From positions 248,001 through 312,000 of the forward strand of contig CAKPOE010000001.1 in NCBI GenBank assembly GCA_934169745.1: a stretch of DNA of 64,000 bases, written 5' to 3'. Under the pieces are notes generated by a model. It was not told the DNA's origin. It worked only from the letters and a program-made list of their open reading frames with translations, and ran no database searches. Below are positions 41,433-51,000 of this stretch, in pieces. The stretch comes from an uncultured Clostridia bacterium (GTDB lineage Bacteria > Bacillota > Clostridia > TANB77 > UBA1234). The position numbers were made by a program, and so were the translations under genes. Within the stretch, counting starts at the first letter, position 1, and each line of letters opens with the position of its first letter.

Positions 41433-42317
41433 ATGAAATCAGGATTTGTAACAATAATAGGAAGACCAAATGTAGGAAAATCAACATTATTGAATCATTT
41501 AGCAGGACAAAAAATAGCGATAGTATCAAATAAACCACAAACTACAAGAACAGCAATAAAAGGAATAATAAATAGAGAAAATGCACAGATTATATTTACA
41601 GATACACCTGGAATTCACAAACCAAAAAATAAATTGGGCGAAAAGATGTCTGAAACTATTGATGAGGCATCTCAAGGCGTAGACGTTGTTTTGTATTTGA
41701 TTGAGGCAACAGACAAAGGAATTGGAACAGCAAATGAATTCATATTGAAAAAGGTAAAAGAACTAAATCAAAAAACTATTTTGGTAATAAACAAAGTCGA
41801 TAAGATAGCAAAAGAACACATTTTAGAACTAATGAAAATGTATAGTGATAAATATGAGTTTGAGGCTATTATACCTATATCAGCAAAAGAAGATGACGGA
41901 ATTGAGATCTTACTAGATAAAATTATAGAATTGTTGCCTGAAGGACCAATGTATTACGACAAAGATGCTTTTACTGACCAAACAGAAAGACAAATTATTG
42001 AAGAAACAATTAGAGAAAAAGCTTTAAAGGTTTTAGATGATGAAATACCTCATGGAATTGCCGTTGAGGTGGAGAGTATGAAAGAACGTGGAAATAGAAA
42101 TCTTTACGACATTGAAGCAACAATTTATTGTGAAAAGAAATCGCATAAAGGAATAATAATAGGAAAAGATGGAGCTGTATTAAAATTAATTGGAGAAAGA
42201 GCAAGAGAAGATATTGAAGAAATGCTAGGTGCGAAGGTTAATCTTCAACTTTGGGTAAAAGTAAAAGAAGGATGGAGAGATAGTGAAGCAAAATTAAAGC
42301 AACTTGGAATTAAGTAA
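41433..42317 (+). CDS. era: GTPase Era
   Basis: 294 residues. G1 GRPNVGKSTLLN, G3 DTPGIHKPK, G4 NKVDK and G5-type ISAKEDDG, followed by a C-terminal KH domain (KKSHKGIIIGKDGAVLKLIG). Era binds 16S rRNA and helps 30S assembly. GAGGAGAA sets ATG 41433; the frame opens at 41409. Confidence 0.97.
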   Translation: MKSGFVTIIGRPNVGKSTLLNHLAGQKIAIVSNKPQTTRTAIKGIINRENAQIIFTDTPGIHKPKNKLGEKMSETIDEASQGVDVVLYLIEATDKGIGTANEFILKKVKELNQKTILVINKVDKIAKEHILELMKMYSDKYEFEAIIPISAKEDDGIEILLDKIIELLPEGPMYYDKDAFTDQTERQIIEETIREKALKVLDDEIPHGIAVEVESMKERGNRNLYDIEATIYCEKKSHKGIIIGKDGAVLKLIGERAREDIEEMLGAKVNLQLWVKVKEGWRDSEAKLKQLGIK

Positions 42318-42329
42318 AGGAGGAAAGTT

Positions 42330-42479
42330 ATGACTTTGAAAAACATTGCTTGGAATCTTTTTGAGAATACTGGTAATGTGGAAGCATATCTAACAATGAA
42401 AGAATTAGAAAAACAAGAAAAAGAAAAAATAATGAAATTTGAATTTAGCGGTGAAATTGATGGGGTTAATAAAGACTAA
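42330..42479 (+). CDS. YqzL-like small protein
   Basis: 49 residues behind AAAGGAGGAAAG. It begins TLKNIAWNLFENTGNVEAYL and continues with MKELEKQEKE, which matches the short YqzL family (W..F..TGN...YL..KELE). YqzL genes sit between era and recO in Bacillus and Clostridia, as here. Function unknown. It overlaps the start of recO by 20 bases. Confidence 0.8.
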   Translation: MTLKNIAWNLFENTGNVEAYLTMKELEKQEKEKIMKFEFSGEIDGVNKD

Positions 42480-43200
42480 AGGAATTGTAATAGCAATTGC
42501 AAATTCTTCTGATAATGATAAAGTTTTAACAGTGCTTACAGAAGATTTGGGAAGAATAAGTGTGTTTTGTAAGGGCGCTAAAAAAAATAAAAGCGCCCTT
42601 TTAAGTGTGGCAGAATATTTGGCATATAGCGAAATGCTCTTATATAAAAGTCCAAATGATAATTATTCGCTTAATTCTGCAGAATCAATAGAGCTATTCT
42701 ATAATTTAAGAATGGATATTGAAAAACTGAATTATGCTACTGTTATGGCTAAAATGATTTATGATAGTACAGATGAAAATCAATTTACATCGGAAATACT
42801 AAAATTATTTTTAAATTCATTATATGTACTATCAAATACGGATAAGAATATGGATTTAATATTATCAATATTTGAGATAAGGCTACTAGCCTTATTAGGT
42901 TTCACACCGAGAGTGAACTCTTGTGTAAATTGTGGCGAGGTCATGAAAGAACAAATGGAAGAGTTTTACTTTAGTATAAAAGATGATGGCGTAAAATGCG
43001 AGGCGTGTGCTAGGCAAGATAGAGGTGCTATAAAACTTACTAAAACATCATTTATGGCTCTTATATACATATTAACGGCTGAATCAAAAAAATTGTTTTC
43101 ATTTGAAGTGCCACAAGAGTCAATTGATGAATTGAAACTTTTAGCACAAGTATATGTAACGGAAAAGTTGGAGAGGGAATATAGAGTAATAAAATATTGA
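42460..43200 (+). CDS. recO: DNA repair protein RecO
   Basis: 246 residues. N-terminal OB fold (TKGIVIAIANSSDNDKVLTVLTEDLGRISVFCKGAKK) and a C-terminal zinc site CVNCGEVM/CEAC. RecO loads RecA on SSB-coated DNA with RecR. ATG 42460 lies inside the yqzL-like gene; the in-frame TTG 42439 is less likely. The ribosome site is weak, suggesting coupling to the upstream gene. Confidence 0.93.
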   Translation: MGLIKTKGIVIAIANSSDNDKVLTVLTEDLGRISVFCKGAKKNKSALLSVAEYLAYSEMLLYKSPNDNYSLNSAESIELFYNLRMDIEKLNYATVMAKMIYDSTDENQFTSEILKLFLNSLYVLSNTDKNMDLILSIFEIRLLALLGFTPRVNSCVNCGEVMKEQMEEFYFSIKDDGVKCEACARQDRGAIKLTKTSFMALIYILTAESKKLFSFEVPQESIDELKLLAQVYVTEKLEREYRVIKY

Positions 43201-43277
43201 CATTACATGACATAAGTCATATAATCAGTTCAAAATTCGTATATTGCAAAATTTTAACTTCAAAAGGAGGAGTTTTT

Positions 43278-44666
43278 ATGGTAGAAAAATCTATGGATAA
43301 GATTGTTAGTTTATGCAAGAGTAGAGGCTTTGTATATGCTGGTTCTGAAATATATGGTGGATTAGCAAACTCTTGGGATTATGGTCCATTAGGTTCAGAG
43401 CTTAAGAAGAATATTAAAGATGCATGGTGGCAGAAGTTTATAAGAGAGTCAAAGTATAATGTTGGTATTGATGCAGCAATTATTATGAATCCACAAGTTT
43501 GGGTTACAACAGGACATGTAGGTGGCTTTAGTGATCCACTTATAGATTGTAAAGCTTGTAAGACAAGACATAGAGCAGATAAACTAATAGAAGAATGGGC
43601 TTTCAAGAATGGAAAAGAAATTTCAGGATTAGATGGTTGGTCTAATGAAGAACTTGTAAAATTTATAAGTGATAATCATATTCCGTGCCCTGATTGTGGT
43701 AAATCTGATTTTACTGATATAAGAAAATTTAATTTGATGTTTAAGACTTTTATGGGTGTTACAGAGGATGCAAAATCAGAGGTGTATTTAAGACCAGAAA
43801 CAGCACAGGGTATGTTTGTTAACTTCAAAAACGTTTTAAGAACGACTAGAAGAAAAATGCCTATGGGTATTGGACAAATGGGACGTTCTTTTAGAAATGA
43901 AATTACACCAGGTAATTTCATATTTAGAACAAGAGAATTTGAACAAATGGAACTTGAATTCTTCTGTAAACCAGGAACAGATTTAGAGTGGTATGAATAT
44001 TGGAAAGAACATTGTAAAAAATTCTTAATTTCACTTGGTGCAAAAGAGGAAAATTTAAGATTGAGAGAACACTCGAAAGAAGAACTTTCTTTCTATAGTA
44101 AAGGTACAACTGATATTGAGTACTTATTCCCATTTGGTTGGGGTGAATTATGGGGCATTGCTGATAGAACAGACTATGACTTGTCAAGACATATGGAGGC
44201 TTCAAAAGAAGACCTAACATACTTAGACGCAGAGACAAACGAGAAATATGTTCCATATTGCGTAGAACCAGCGGTTGGTGTTGATAGATTATTTTTAATG
44301 TTTTTATGTGATGCTTATGATGAGGAAGAAATTGCAGAGGGAGATGTTAGAACGGTACTTCATTTAAGCCCTGTTCTTGCACCTTATAAAGCAGCAGTGT
44401 TACCTCTTTCTAAAAAGTTGAGTGATAAAGCAACAGAGGTATATGAAGAATTGTCAAAGAAATTCAATATTGATTATGATGAAGCTGGAAGTATTGGTAA
44501 GAGATATAGAAGAGAAGACGAAATCGGAACACCTTATTGCATAACTGTAGACTTTGATACGTTAGAAGATAACACTGTAACAATAAGAGATAGAGATACA
44601 ATGGAACAGATTAGACTTCCAATAAGCGAGTTAGAAAAGTACATAGAAGAAAAAATTAAATTTTAA
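43278..44666 (+). CDS. glyS: glycyl-tRNA synthetase, single-chain type
   Basis: Class II synthetase of 462 residues, the dimeric alpha-2 form, unlike the two-gene glyQ/glyS form of Bacillus. Motifs: SRGFVYAGSEIYGGLANSWDYGP-like start, zinc-type cysteines (CKACKTRH, CPDCG), LRPETAQGMFVNFKN, SFRNEITPGNFIFRTREFEQM (motif 2) and VEPAVGVDRLFLMFL (motif 3). AAAGGAGGAG sets ATG 43278. It follows recO, the common order. Confidence 0.97.
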   Translation: MVEKSMDKIVSLCKSRGFVYAGSEIYGGLANSWDYGPLGSELKKNIKDAWWQKFIRESKYNVGIDAAIIMNPQVWVTTGHVGGFSDPLIDCKACKTRHRADKLIEEWAFKNGKEISGLDGWSNEELVKFISDNHIPCPDCGKSDFTDIRKFNLMFKTFMGVTEDAKSEVYLRPETAQGMFVNFKNVLRTTRRKMPMGIGQMGRSFRNEITPGNFIFRTREFEQMELEFFCKPGTDLEWYEYWKEHCKKFLISLGAKEENLRLREHSKEELSFYSKGTTDIEYLFPFGWGELWGIADRTDYDLSRHMEASKEDLTYLDAETNEKYVPYCVEPAVGVDRLFLMFLCDAYDEEEIAEGDVRTVLHLSPVLAPYKAAVLPLSKKLSDKATEVYEELSKKFNIDYDEAGSIGKRYRREDEIGTPYCITVDFDTLEDNTVTIRDRDTMEQIRLPISELEKYIEEKIKF

Positions 44667-44725
44667 TGCTTGCTGAGTTTTAGACCTATGTATGTAAGCA
44701 AAAAGTTACAAGTCGGAGGTGTTAA

Positions 44726-45733
44726 ATGCCAAGCATTAGTTATTTGTTTAAACGATTAATGAATATGAATTATAAAAATTTTTTCGATAGAGTTAATGCA
44801 GTAAGTAAGAAAGCTAATAAAACTAAATTTTGTACTTTTTGTGACATGGTTTGGTGTGGCATGCGCTATGGCGCTGGCTATGTTGATTATGATGTGATCG
44901 GTTTTTATAAATTAACTACGGCTCAACGCAAGACTATGCTTACTAGAGGTATAAATAATAAATTTGTAAAAAGATTGAACGAAAAAGAATACTGGCACAT
45001 ATTTGATAACAAAAATGAATTCAATCAAACATTTTCAAAATTCATCAGTCGAGATTGGATTTATCCAATAAGCGAGAGGAAGGCAGAAACATTGGAGTTT
45101 TTTAAAAAACACAATGTAATATTTGCCAAGCCCAATAATGGACAATGTGGGAAAGGTATTGAGAAAATAAATGTTTCTGAATGGAAAGTGGAAGAACTAT
45201 ACAATCATTTAATTGATAACAAATTAGAATTGTTAGAAGAGCCAATAAAGCAACATGAAGATATGAATAAGCTTAATCCTAGTAGTGTAAATACTACAAG
45301 GATGGTTACAGTAATGAATGAAAACGGAGATGTAACAATACTTGCAACATTTTCAAGAATAGGAAATGGAAAGATTGTTGATAATTTTAACAGTGGCGGA
45401 ATGACGGCGAAAGTTGATAGAGATACGGGTGTTATTGTAGAAGAAGCCGTTAACAAGTTGGGAGAGGTGTATGAGAAACACCCAATTAGCCAAACCACAA
45501 TAAAAGGTTTTCAAATTCCATGTTGGAAAGAAGCAAGAGCGATGGTAATTGAAGCTGCAAAGCTAAGTCCACATGTCAGATATGTTGGATGGGACGTGGC
45601 AATAACAGTTGATGGACCAACACTTGTTGAAGGAAATCAATTTCCAGGTCACGATATTTATCAGGTGGCTGAAAAAATGGAAGAAGGACAACTTGGAGTG
45701 CTTCCGGAATTTGAAAAAGCTATAAGAAAGTAA
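44726..45733 (+). CDS. sugar-transfer-associated ATP-grasp protein
   Basis: 335 residues. ATP-grasp features: FAKPNNGQCGKGIEKI (glycine-rich loop with the ATP lysine), LLEEPIKQHEDMNKLNPSSVNTTRMVT and the metal-binding end PTLVEGNQFPGHDIYQ. This matches the ATPgrasp_ST family found near polysaccharide and teichoic-acid genes; the exact substrate is unknown. Behind CGGAGGTG. It seems to be a single gene downstream of glyS and converges on the protease-like gene. Confidence 0.82.
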   Translation: MPSISYLFKRLMNMNYKNFFDRVNAVSKKANKTKFCTFCDMVWCGMRYGAGYVDYDVIGFYKLTTAQRKTMLTRGINNKFVKRLNEKEYWHIFDNKNEFNQTFSKFISRDWIYPISERKAETLEFFKKHNVIFAKPNNGQCGKGIEKINVSEWKVEELYNHLIDNKLELLEEPIKQHEDMNKLNPSSVNTTRMVTVMNENGDVTILATFSRIGNGKIVDNFNSGGMTAKVDRDTGVIVEEAVNKLGEVYEKHPISQTTIKGFQIPCWKEARAMVIEAAKLSPHVRYVGWDVAITVDGPTLVEGNQFPGHDIYQVAEKMEEGQLGVLPEFEKAIRK

Positions 45734-45743
45734 AAAAGAATAA

Positions 45744-45781
45744 ACGCATATGGGTCGCCCAAAATGGCGACCCATACGCGT
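45744..45781. terminator. hairpin between convergent genes
   Basis: 16-bp stem with one mismatch, ACGCATATGGGTCGCC (45744-45759) with its complement at 45766-45781. The core GGGTCGCC/GGCGACCC is shared with 10394-10428, also between convergent genes. Confidence 0.75.
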
Positions 45782-45787
45782 AAAACA

Positions 45788-46654
45788 TTATTTTATAATT
45801 TCTTCAATATATGCTGTTCTGTTAGCATATTTCTTAGAAAAGTTCTTTGTGTTCATTAAATAGAATGCAATCGCATCAGCAAAATCTTCACTATAATCTT
45901 CTTTTTGAATTATATATTTTTTCGTATAGTTGCTTACAAATTTTTTATCTGCTTTAACAGCCTTTGCATATTCTGTATATTGGAAGTCTATTTTCTTTTG
46001 TTGCATTAATGAATCGGCCCATGTATGAGCAACTTCGTGGATTACAATATTTTGAATTGTTTTAGCAGAATACTTTGATAAGTTATATAGAGTAACTTTG
46101 TTACATTTTGTTACGCCAGCAACTTTTCCTGTATTCTTATAAGGTACTAATACAATTTCTTCTACATTACTTCTTACATTAGAAGGGATACTTTTCAAAT
46201 ATTTTTCAACAAGACTCATTACTTTTGCGTCTTTGTTTGTGTAAATAACTTTAATATTCTCAATCGTTTTAACAAAAGTTTTAATATTTTTCATCCCACT
46301 GAAATCATAGCCATTAACAAAACCTTTTTCATCAGATAAGAAATAAGTAAAAGTTACTTGTTCATTTTTGTCATTGTAAAAAGTAAATGTTGTTTTTCCA
46401 GCTAAACCAGCAATATTAACTTCAAATGAATCATTAACAATTTCAAGTTTTGAATCGTTATAATAAATTTCATTTTCATTTTCATATAATTCAAATTTAA
46501 TTGTTTGTTGTACACTCGTATCAATAATTGAATTATTTGCTTCTACTGGCAAAACGTTATAAAAGAAAGGAACATTTTCACCAGCAAAAGAAATCGAAGA
46601 ATGTAATACAAACATTAATCCAATTGTTAAAGCTTTATTGATAGTTCCTTTCAT
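45788..46654 (-). CDS. secreted zinc-metalloprotease-like protein
   Basis: 288 residues with a clear signal peptide (KGTINKALTIGLMFVLHSSISFAGE, cleaved after SFA). The middle is beta-rich. The C-terminal part has IVIHEVAHTWADSL, an HExxH zinc motif, and YSEDFADAIAFYL, a likely third-ligand helix, so the fold is of gluzincin type. Probably an exported peptidase. AAGGGGTGA sets ATG 46654. Function otherwise unknown. Confidence 0.75.
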   Translation of the reverse strand: MKGTINKALTIGLMFVLHSSISFAGENVPFFYNVLPVEANNSIIDTSVQQTIKFELYENENEIYYNDSKLEIVNDSFEVNIAGLAGKTTFTFYNDKNEQVTFTYFLSDEKGFVNGYDFSGMKNIKTFVKTIENIKVIYTNKDAKVMSLVEKYLKSIPSNVRSNVEEIVLVPYKNTGKVAGVTKCNKVTLYNLSKYSAKTIQNIVIHEVAHTWADSLMQQKKIDFQYTEYAKAVKADKKFVSNYTKKYIIQKEDYSEDFADAIAFYLMNTKNFSKKYANRTAYIEEIIK

Positions 46655-46663
46655 ATTAATCAC

Positions 46664-47047
46664 CCCTTTTTGATACTAAAAATTTAAAAATATTTCTAGT
46701 ACTTTTCTTTTGTATAGCTATATTATACCATTTATAGACAAAAAAGTAAATATTATATCACATTAAGCACTAGATATCAATATAAAAATCGAAAAAGATG
46801 AAAAAACGTGAAACTACGGAAACACAAGGTTTCGGACTTTCGTATTAATTGAAAATTTTTTTAAAAAATTTTTTAGAGGAGCAAAGTATACATAATTTGA
46901 AAACGCAAAAATACTACGGAATGGACAGATGCGGACGATACAAAGAGTTTGAAGAATTCAGAAAAGCTATAAAAAAGTTTTGATGTTTACATAAAACTGA
47001 AAAAGCCTCAAGACTGCAATTTCCCTAGAAAAAATTGTGATTAACAG
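46664..47047. other. long intergenic stretch
   Basis: Divergent spacer with the promoters of both neighbours. It holds an A/T-only palindromic stretch near 46855-46873 and a possible 28-codon frame (46897-46983, TTG start behind GAGGAG, MKTQKYYGMDRCGRYKEFEE at its start). No other feature recognised. Confidence 0.4.
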
Positions 47048-47076
47048 TTGAAAAAAATGGAAAAAAGTGATAATAT
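47048..47076 (+). promoter_or_regulatory. promoter of the SLH protein gene
   Basis: TTGAAA (47048-47053), 17-bp spacer, TAATAT (47071-47076). Confidence 0.6.
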
Positions 47077-47130
47077 GATTAACGCTCAAATGTATAATTT
47101 GGTGCTGAAAAAAGAAAGGAGGACACTTTT

Positions 47131-47874
47131 TTGAACAAAAGAATAATGATGTCCTTTGCCTTGATATGTATGTTTGTATTGTTAATTCCTACAGTAGCGA
47201 ATGCTATGTATAGTGATATAAAAGGTCATTGGTGTGAAAAAGAAATAAATGATTTTTGCGAAAATAACATTATTTTCGGACGTACTGCTGAGAAGTTCGA
47301 GCCAGATGAAAATGTAACTAAAGCCGAATTTTGTGTGGCGGTAAACAACATTATGGGATACGAATCAGTTGATAGCGATGACCAAGAGTGGAAGGAAAAA
47401 AGCTTTGAGCTTGGGGTTGAAAAAGGATATATGCCAATAGGTGCCCCTGATGATACATTAACGAGAGAAGAAACGTGTGTAATAATTGAGCGAATGATTA
47501 GCAACCTAACTAATGCTAACGGAATAATTAATTATGAAAAATTTTCTGATTATCAAAACGTTTCAAAATGGGCAAAAGATTCTGTTGAAAAAATGGTTAT
47601 AAATGGTAAGGTTATTGGTTATAATGATAATACGTTAAAAATGAAGCGAAAAATAACAAGAGCTGAATTGGTAATGATACTTCAAAGGTGTAAAGTAGAA
47701 TTTGATAGTATGAAACATTCTTCGTATGAAGATGTTGAAAGAAAAGGACTAGTTGTTGGAAGCATCGAAGAAAACGAAGACGGAGAAATGTACTTTAAAA
47801 AACTAGACGGAGAAGTAAATTTAAAGAAACGGGGATTCAATAATTATATCAATAGAAATGCCAAATGGGTATGA
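47131..47874 (+). CDS. S-layer homology (SLH) protein, frameshifted near its end
   Basis: Exported protein, 247 residues as read. TTG start behind AGGAGG; signal peptide (RIMMSFALICMFVLLIPTVANAM). Three SLH repeats follow: YSDIKGHWCEKEINDFCENN, a middle repeat around DDQEWKEKSFELGVEKGYM, and FSDYQNVSKWAKDSVEKM with ITRAELVMIL. SLH repeats bind cell-wall polymers. After LKKR the frame is lost; reading CGG-GAT instead of CGG-GGA at 47831 restores a further 68 residues in the neighbouring frame. Confidence 0.78.
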   Translation: MNKRIMMSFALICMFVLLIPTVANAMYSDIKGHWCEKEINDFCENNIIFGRTAEKFEPDENVTKAEFCVAVNNIMGYESVDSDDQEWKEKSFELGVEKGYMPIGAPDDTLTREETCVIIERMISNLTNANGIINYEKFSDYQNVSKWAKDSVEKMVINGKVIGYNDNTLKMKRKITRAELVMILQRCKVEFDSMKHSSYEDVERKGLVVGSIEENEDGEMYFKKLDGEVNLKKRGFNNYINRNAKWV

Positions 47875-48037
47875 AGGTCAAGATACTACGTGTGAAATTG
47901 TATCAGGAAATGACTACATAGAATTTGATGAGTACTTTTATGAACTGACGGCAAAGAAAAAAGGAAAATCAAAAATGAAATTTTATACGTTAGACAGAAA
48001 ATATGTAACTGAGCTTAACGTGAATGTTACAAATTAA
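47834..48037 (+). pseudogene. out-of-frame tail of the SLH protein
   Basis: Continues the previous gene in the +1 frame: DSIIISIEMPNGYEGQDTTC, then YIEFDEYFYELTAKKKGKSK and a final LNVNVTN. This looks like a Big-2/Ig-like beta domain that would complete the SLH protein to about 301 residues. The break coincides with a run of four G (47831-47834), where three would keep the frame. Confidence 0.6.
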
Positions 48038-48090
48038 TTTTGAACAGTAATAAAATGCTATATATAAGTTTTATGAAAGGAGTGCTTACT

Positions 48091-51000
48091 TTGAGAAAGT
48101 TAAGTAAAATTTTATTATCAACATTGCTAATGCTTGTATTGGTAATGACATTTGTAGCAGTAGAAGCAAAAGCTAAATTTCCAGATTTGAGCCCAATGCA
48201 TTGGTGCTACGAAAAAATTATGGACTTTTACGAAAGAGGATATGTAGATGGTGATGATACAGGAACGTTTAGACCTGATGATACAATAACAAGAGCTGAA
48301 TATGTAAAGATAGTTAACAACTTCTTTGGATATTCAAAATCTAATAAAGCATCTGGCTTATCAGACGTTGACAACGATGAATGGTTTGCACCATACGTAA
48401 ATGAGGCTGTAAGTAGAGGATATATTACAGGTTACGAAGATGGAACATTTAGGCCATATGAGCCAATAAGAAGACAAGAGGCAACTGTAATCTTATCAAG
48501 AATATTGAAGATAGATAATGAAACTTATCCAAAGAATCATAAAGATGGTATGGAACAATATCTAGATGGTGATGATATTGAAGAGTGGGCTTATAAAGCA
48601 ATTCATAGTTATTCAGTTCACAATTTTATAAATGGATATCCTGATAAGACAATAAGATTAATGCAAAATGTAACAAGAGCAGAAACTGTTGAGTTGTTGC
48701 ATAAGTTAGAACAAAAAGTAGAAATTGATAGACCAGGCGGAGGCGATTCTTCAACTGTTAGACAACCTAAAATTACTGTTGTAGAAGCCAACGACAGTGT
48801 AGAATGGTACAACCTAGAAGAAGCTAATTCTCATAAAAATGATGAAAAAATAACAGTACAAGTTCATACTGCTACAGAGAAAGCCACAATCGAAGTTAAA
48901 GTCAATGGTGAGCTTCAAACTACTAGAGAAGTGGTTGTAAAGAAAGGTACAACGGTAGAATTTGAATTACCAGATGGTGAATATACAATTACTGCTAAAG
49001 CAACGAAGAAAGGATATAAGAACAGTAAAGAGGCTGTTCAAAAACATGTAAGAGTTGATACTGTTGCACCAATTGCTGAAGGAATTGAGAAAGAAGATGG
49101 CGTAGAAGTTGACGTGTTTGATTCTACAAGAAAATCTTTTGAGATTAGTGGCGTAAATGAAGAAACAGTAAAATATGCTTGGCTTGAAAAAGTTGGTAGC
49201 AATTCTTATAAGAGAGTTTCTGATACGTGGGAAGAGTTACCAGAAGGATTAATTAAATTACCAGAAGGATTAAATCCAGGTAAATACTATTTAGGAATTA
49301 CGGCTTATGATAATGCTGGAAACGTTACAACTGGATATAAAGACAGAATAGTGGTAGCTAATGATGATGGAACGGAAGAAGTAATAGAAATAGATTATAC
49401 TATCGTTACTGAAAAAGATGTTCCAGAAGAAAAGGTTGAAGAACCAGAAGAGCCAGGAGATCCAGGCGAAGACCAAGGTATAGTAACTTTCTACGCTAAT
49501 AATGGTACTGGAAAGACAACTAGTCAATTGTTTGATATAAATGTTCCTGCAAATTTAAATCCAAATACATTTACAAGAAAAGGATATAAATTTGTTGGAT
49601 GGTCTACAACATCTGATGGTAAAGTTGAATATAAAGATAAGGCAACATATACTTTAAAGTCAACAGAGGGAGCAAATCTATATGCGGTATGGGAAGAGAT
49701 AAAAGACCCAATCGTTGTGGCTACAAAACATACAATAAGATTTGTGGCTGGTGAAAATGGCGAATTAGAAGGAAAAACAGAATTCGTAAATGTTCCTTAT
49801 GGTTCTGATTTTGAAGATGTTATTGATGTGCCAACACCAAAGGCTGATATTGGATATAGCTTTGATAAATGGAATGTAAGAGATTTTCCATCAAAAATAT
49901 TAGGAGATGCTGAGTACACAGCAAGTTTCAAAATTAATCAATATACAGCTACTTTTATATTAAACAATGGAAAGAGCGACGTAGTTATAACAAAGGATTA
50001 CAAGAGTGCTCTTGAAGCTCCAACAAACTTAAAGAAAACAGGATACACATTTGTTGGATGGGATAAAGAAGTACCAACAACAATGCCTGCAGAAGATACA
50101 ACGTATGAAGCAATATGGAAAATAAATGAATATACATTGACTATTAAGTATGTATATGAAGATGGAGAAAAAGCAAAAGAAACATATACAGAAAAATATG
50201 AGTTTGAAGAAGAATATGATGTTGCAATAGAAGTAATAACAGGATATGTAGCTAAAGTAAATAACAAGATAGAGACATCTGTAACAGGAACCATGGGTGC
50301 TAGCGACAGAGAAGTAACAGTTGTATATTGTTGGAACCCTAATGTTATACTAGAACTTGATGGTGATAAGGAAAATGCAGAAACAGGAGATTCAATTGAA
50401 TACACACTCGTTATAGAAAATAAGGAGAGTATTGAAACAGATGTAGAAATTAAATTACCAAGTGATGCAACAATAACAGAAGGTACACTTCCAAGCAAAC
50501 TTGGTCCAAATGAAAAAGTTACAATTAAGTTTAAGAGAACAATACCTGAAGAGCATGACATTTCTAAAAATTATGAAACAACAGTAACAGCTGATGTTAA
50601 AAAAGGCGATGAAGTAAAAGTAATTGAGGATACAGCCTGCAATGGCGTAGAAAAAACAGTAGTAACATATACAGGAAAGACGCAAAATAAAAATATAACA
50701 TTGATACTAGATATGTCTGGAAGTATGCAATATGCATCATGCAGTCATAATATAATAGGTGGAAGTTCTGATTGGATACCAGTACTTGGAACAGTAAATA
50801 AAAATCAATCACCAAAAACACTATATAGGTACAACAACAAAACAAAAGATAATGTTCCAACAACATACCAATTAACGCTTGATATGTTTAATAATAAAGG
50901 TGGAGAGTCTGATGGATATGTATATTGCTCAAGACCATATATGGGACATGAGGTTTATGAAAATGGTAAGTGGGTTGAATGTAAAGAAGCTAAAAATACA

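Noticed and set aside
43200..43277. T-box leader before glyS
   Set aside because: The gap is only 77 bases and has no AGGGTGG-type T-box sequence.
49998..50561. Long minus-strand frame of 187 codons
   Set aside because: Antisense shadow of the surface protein gene; Ser/Val-rich, no start signal.
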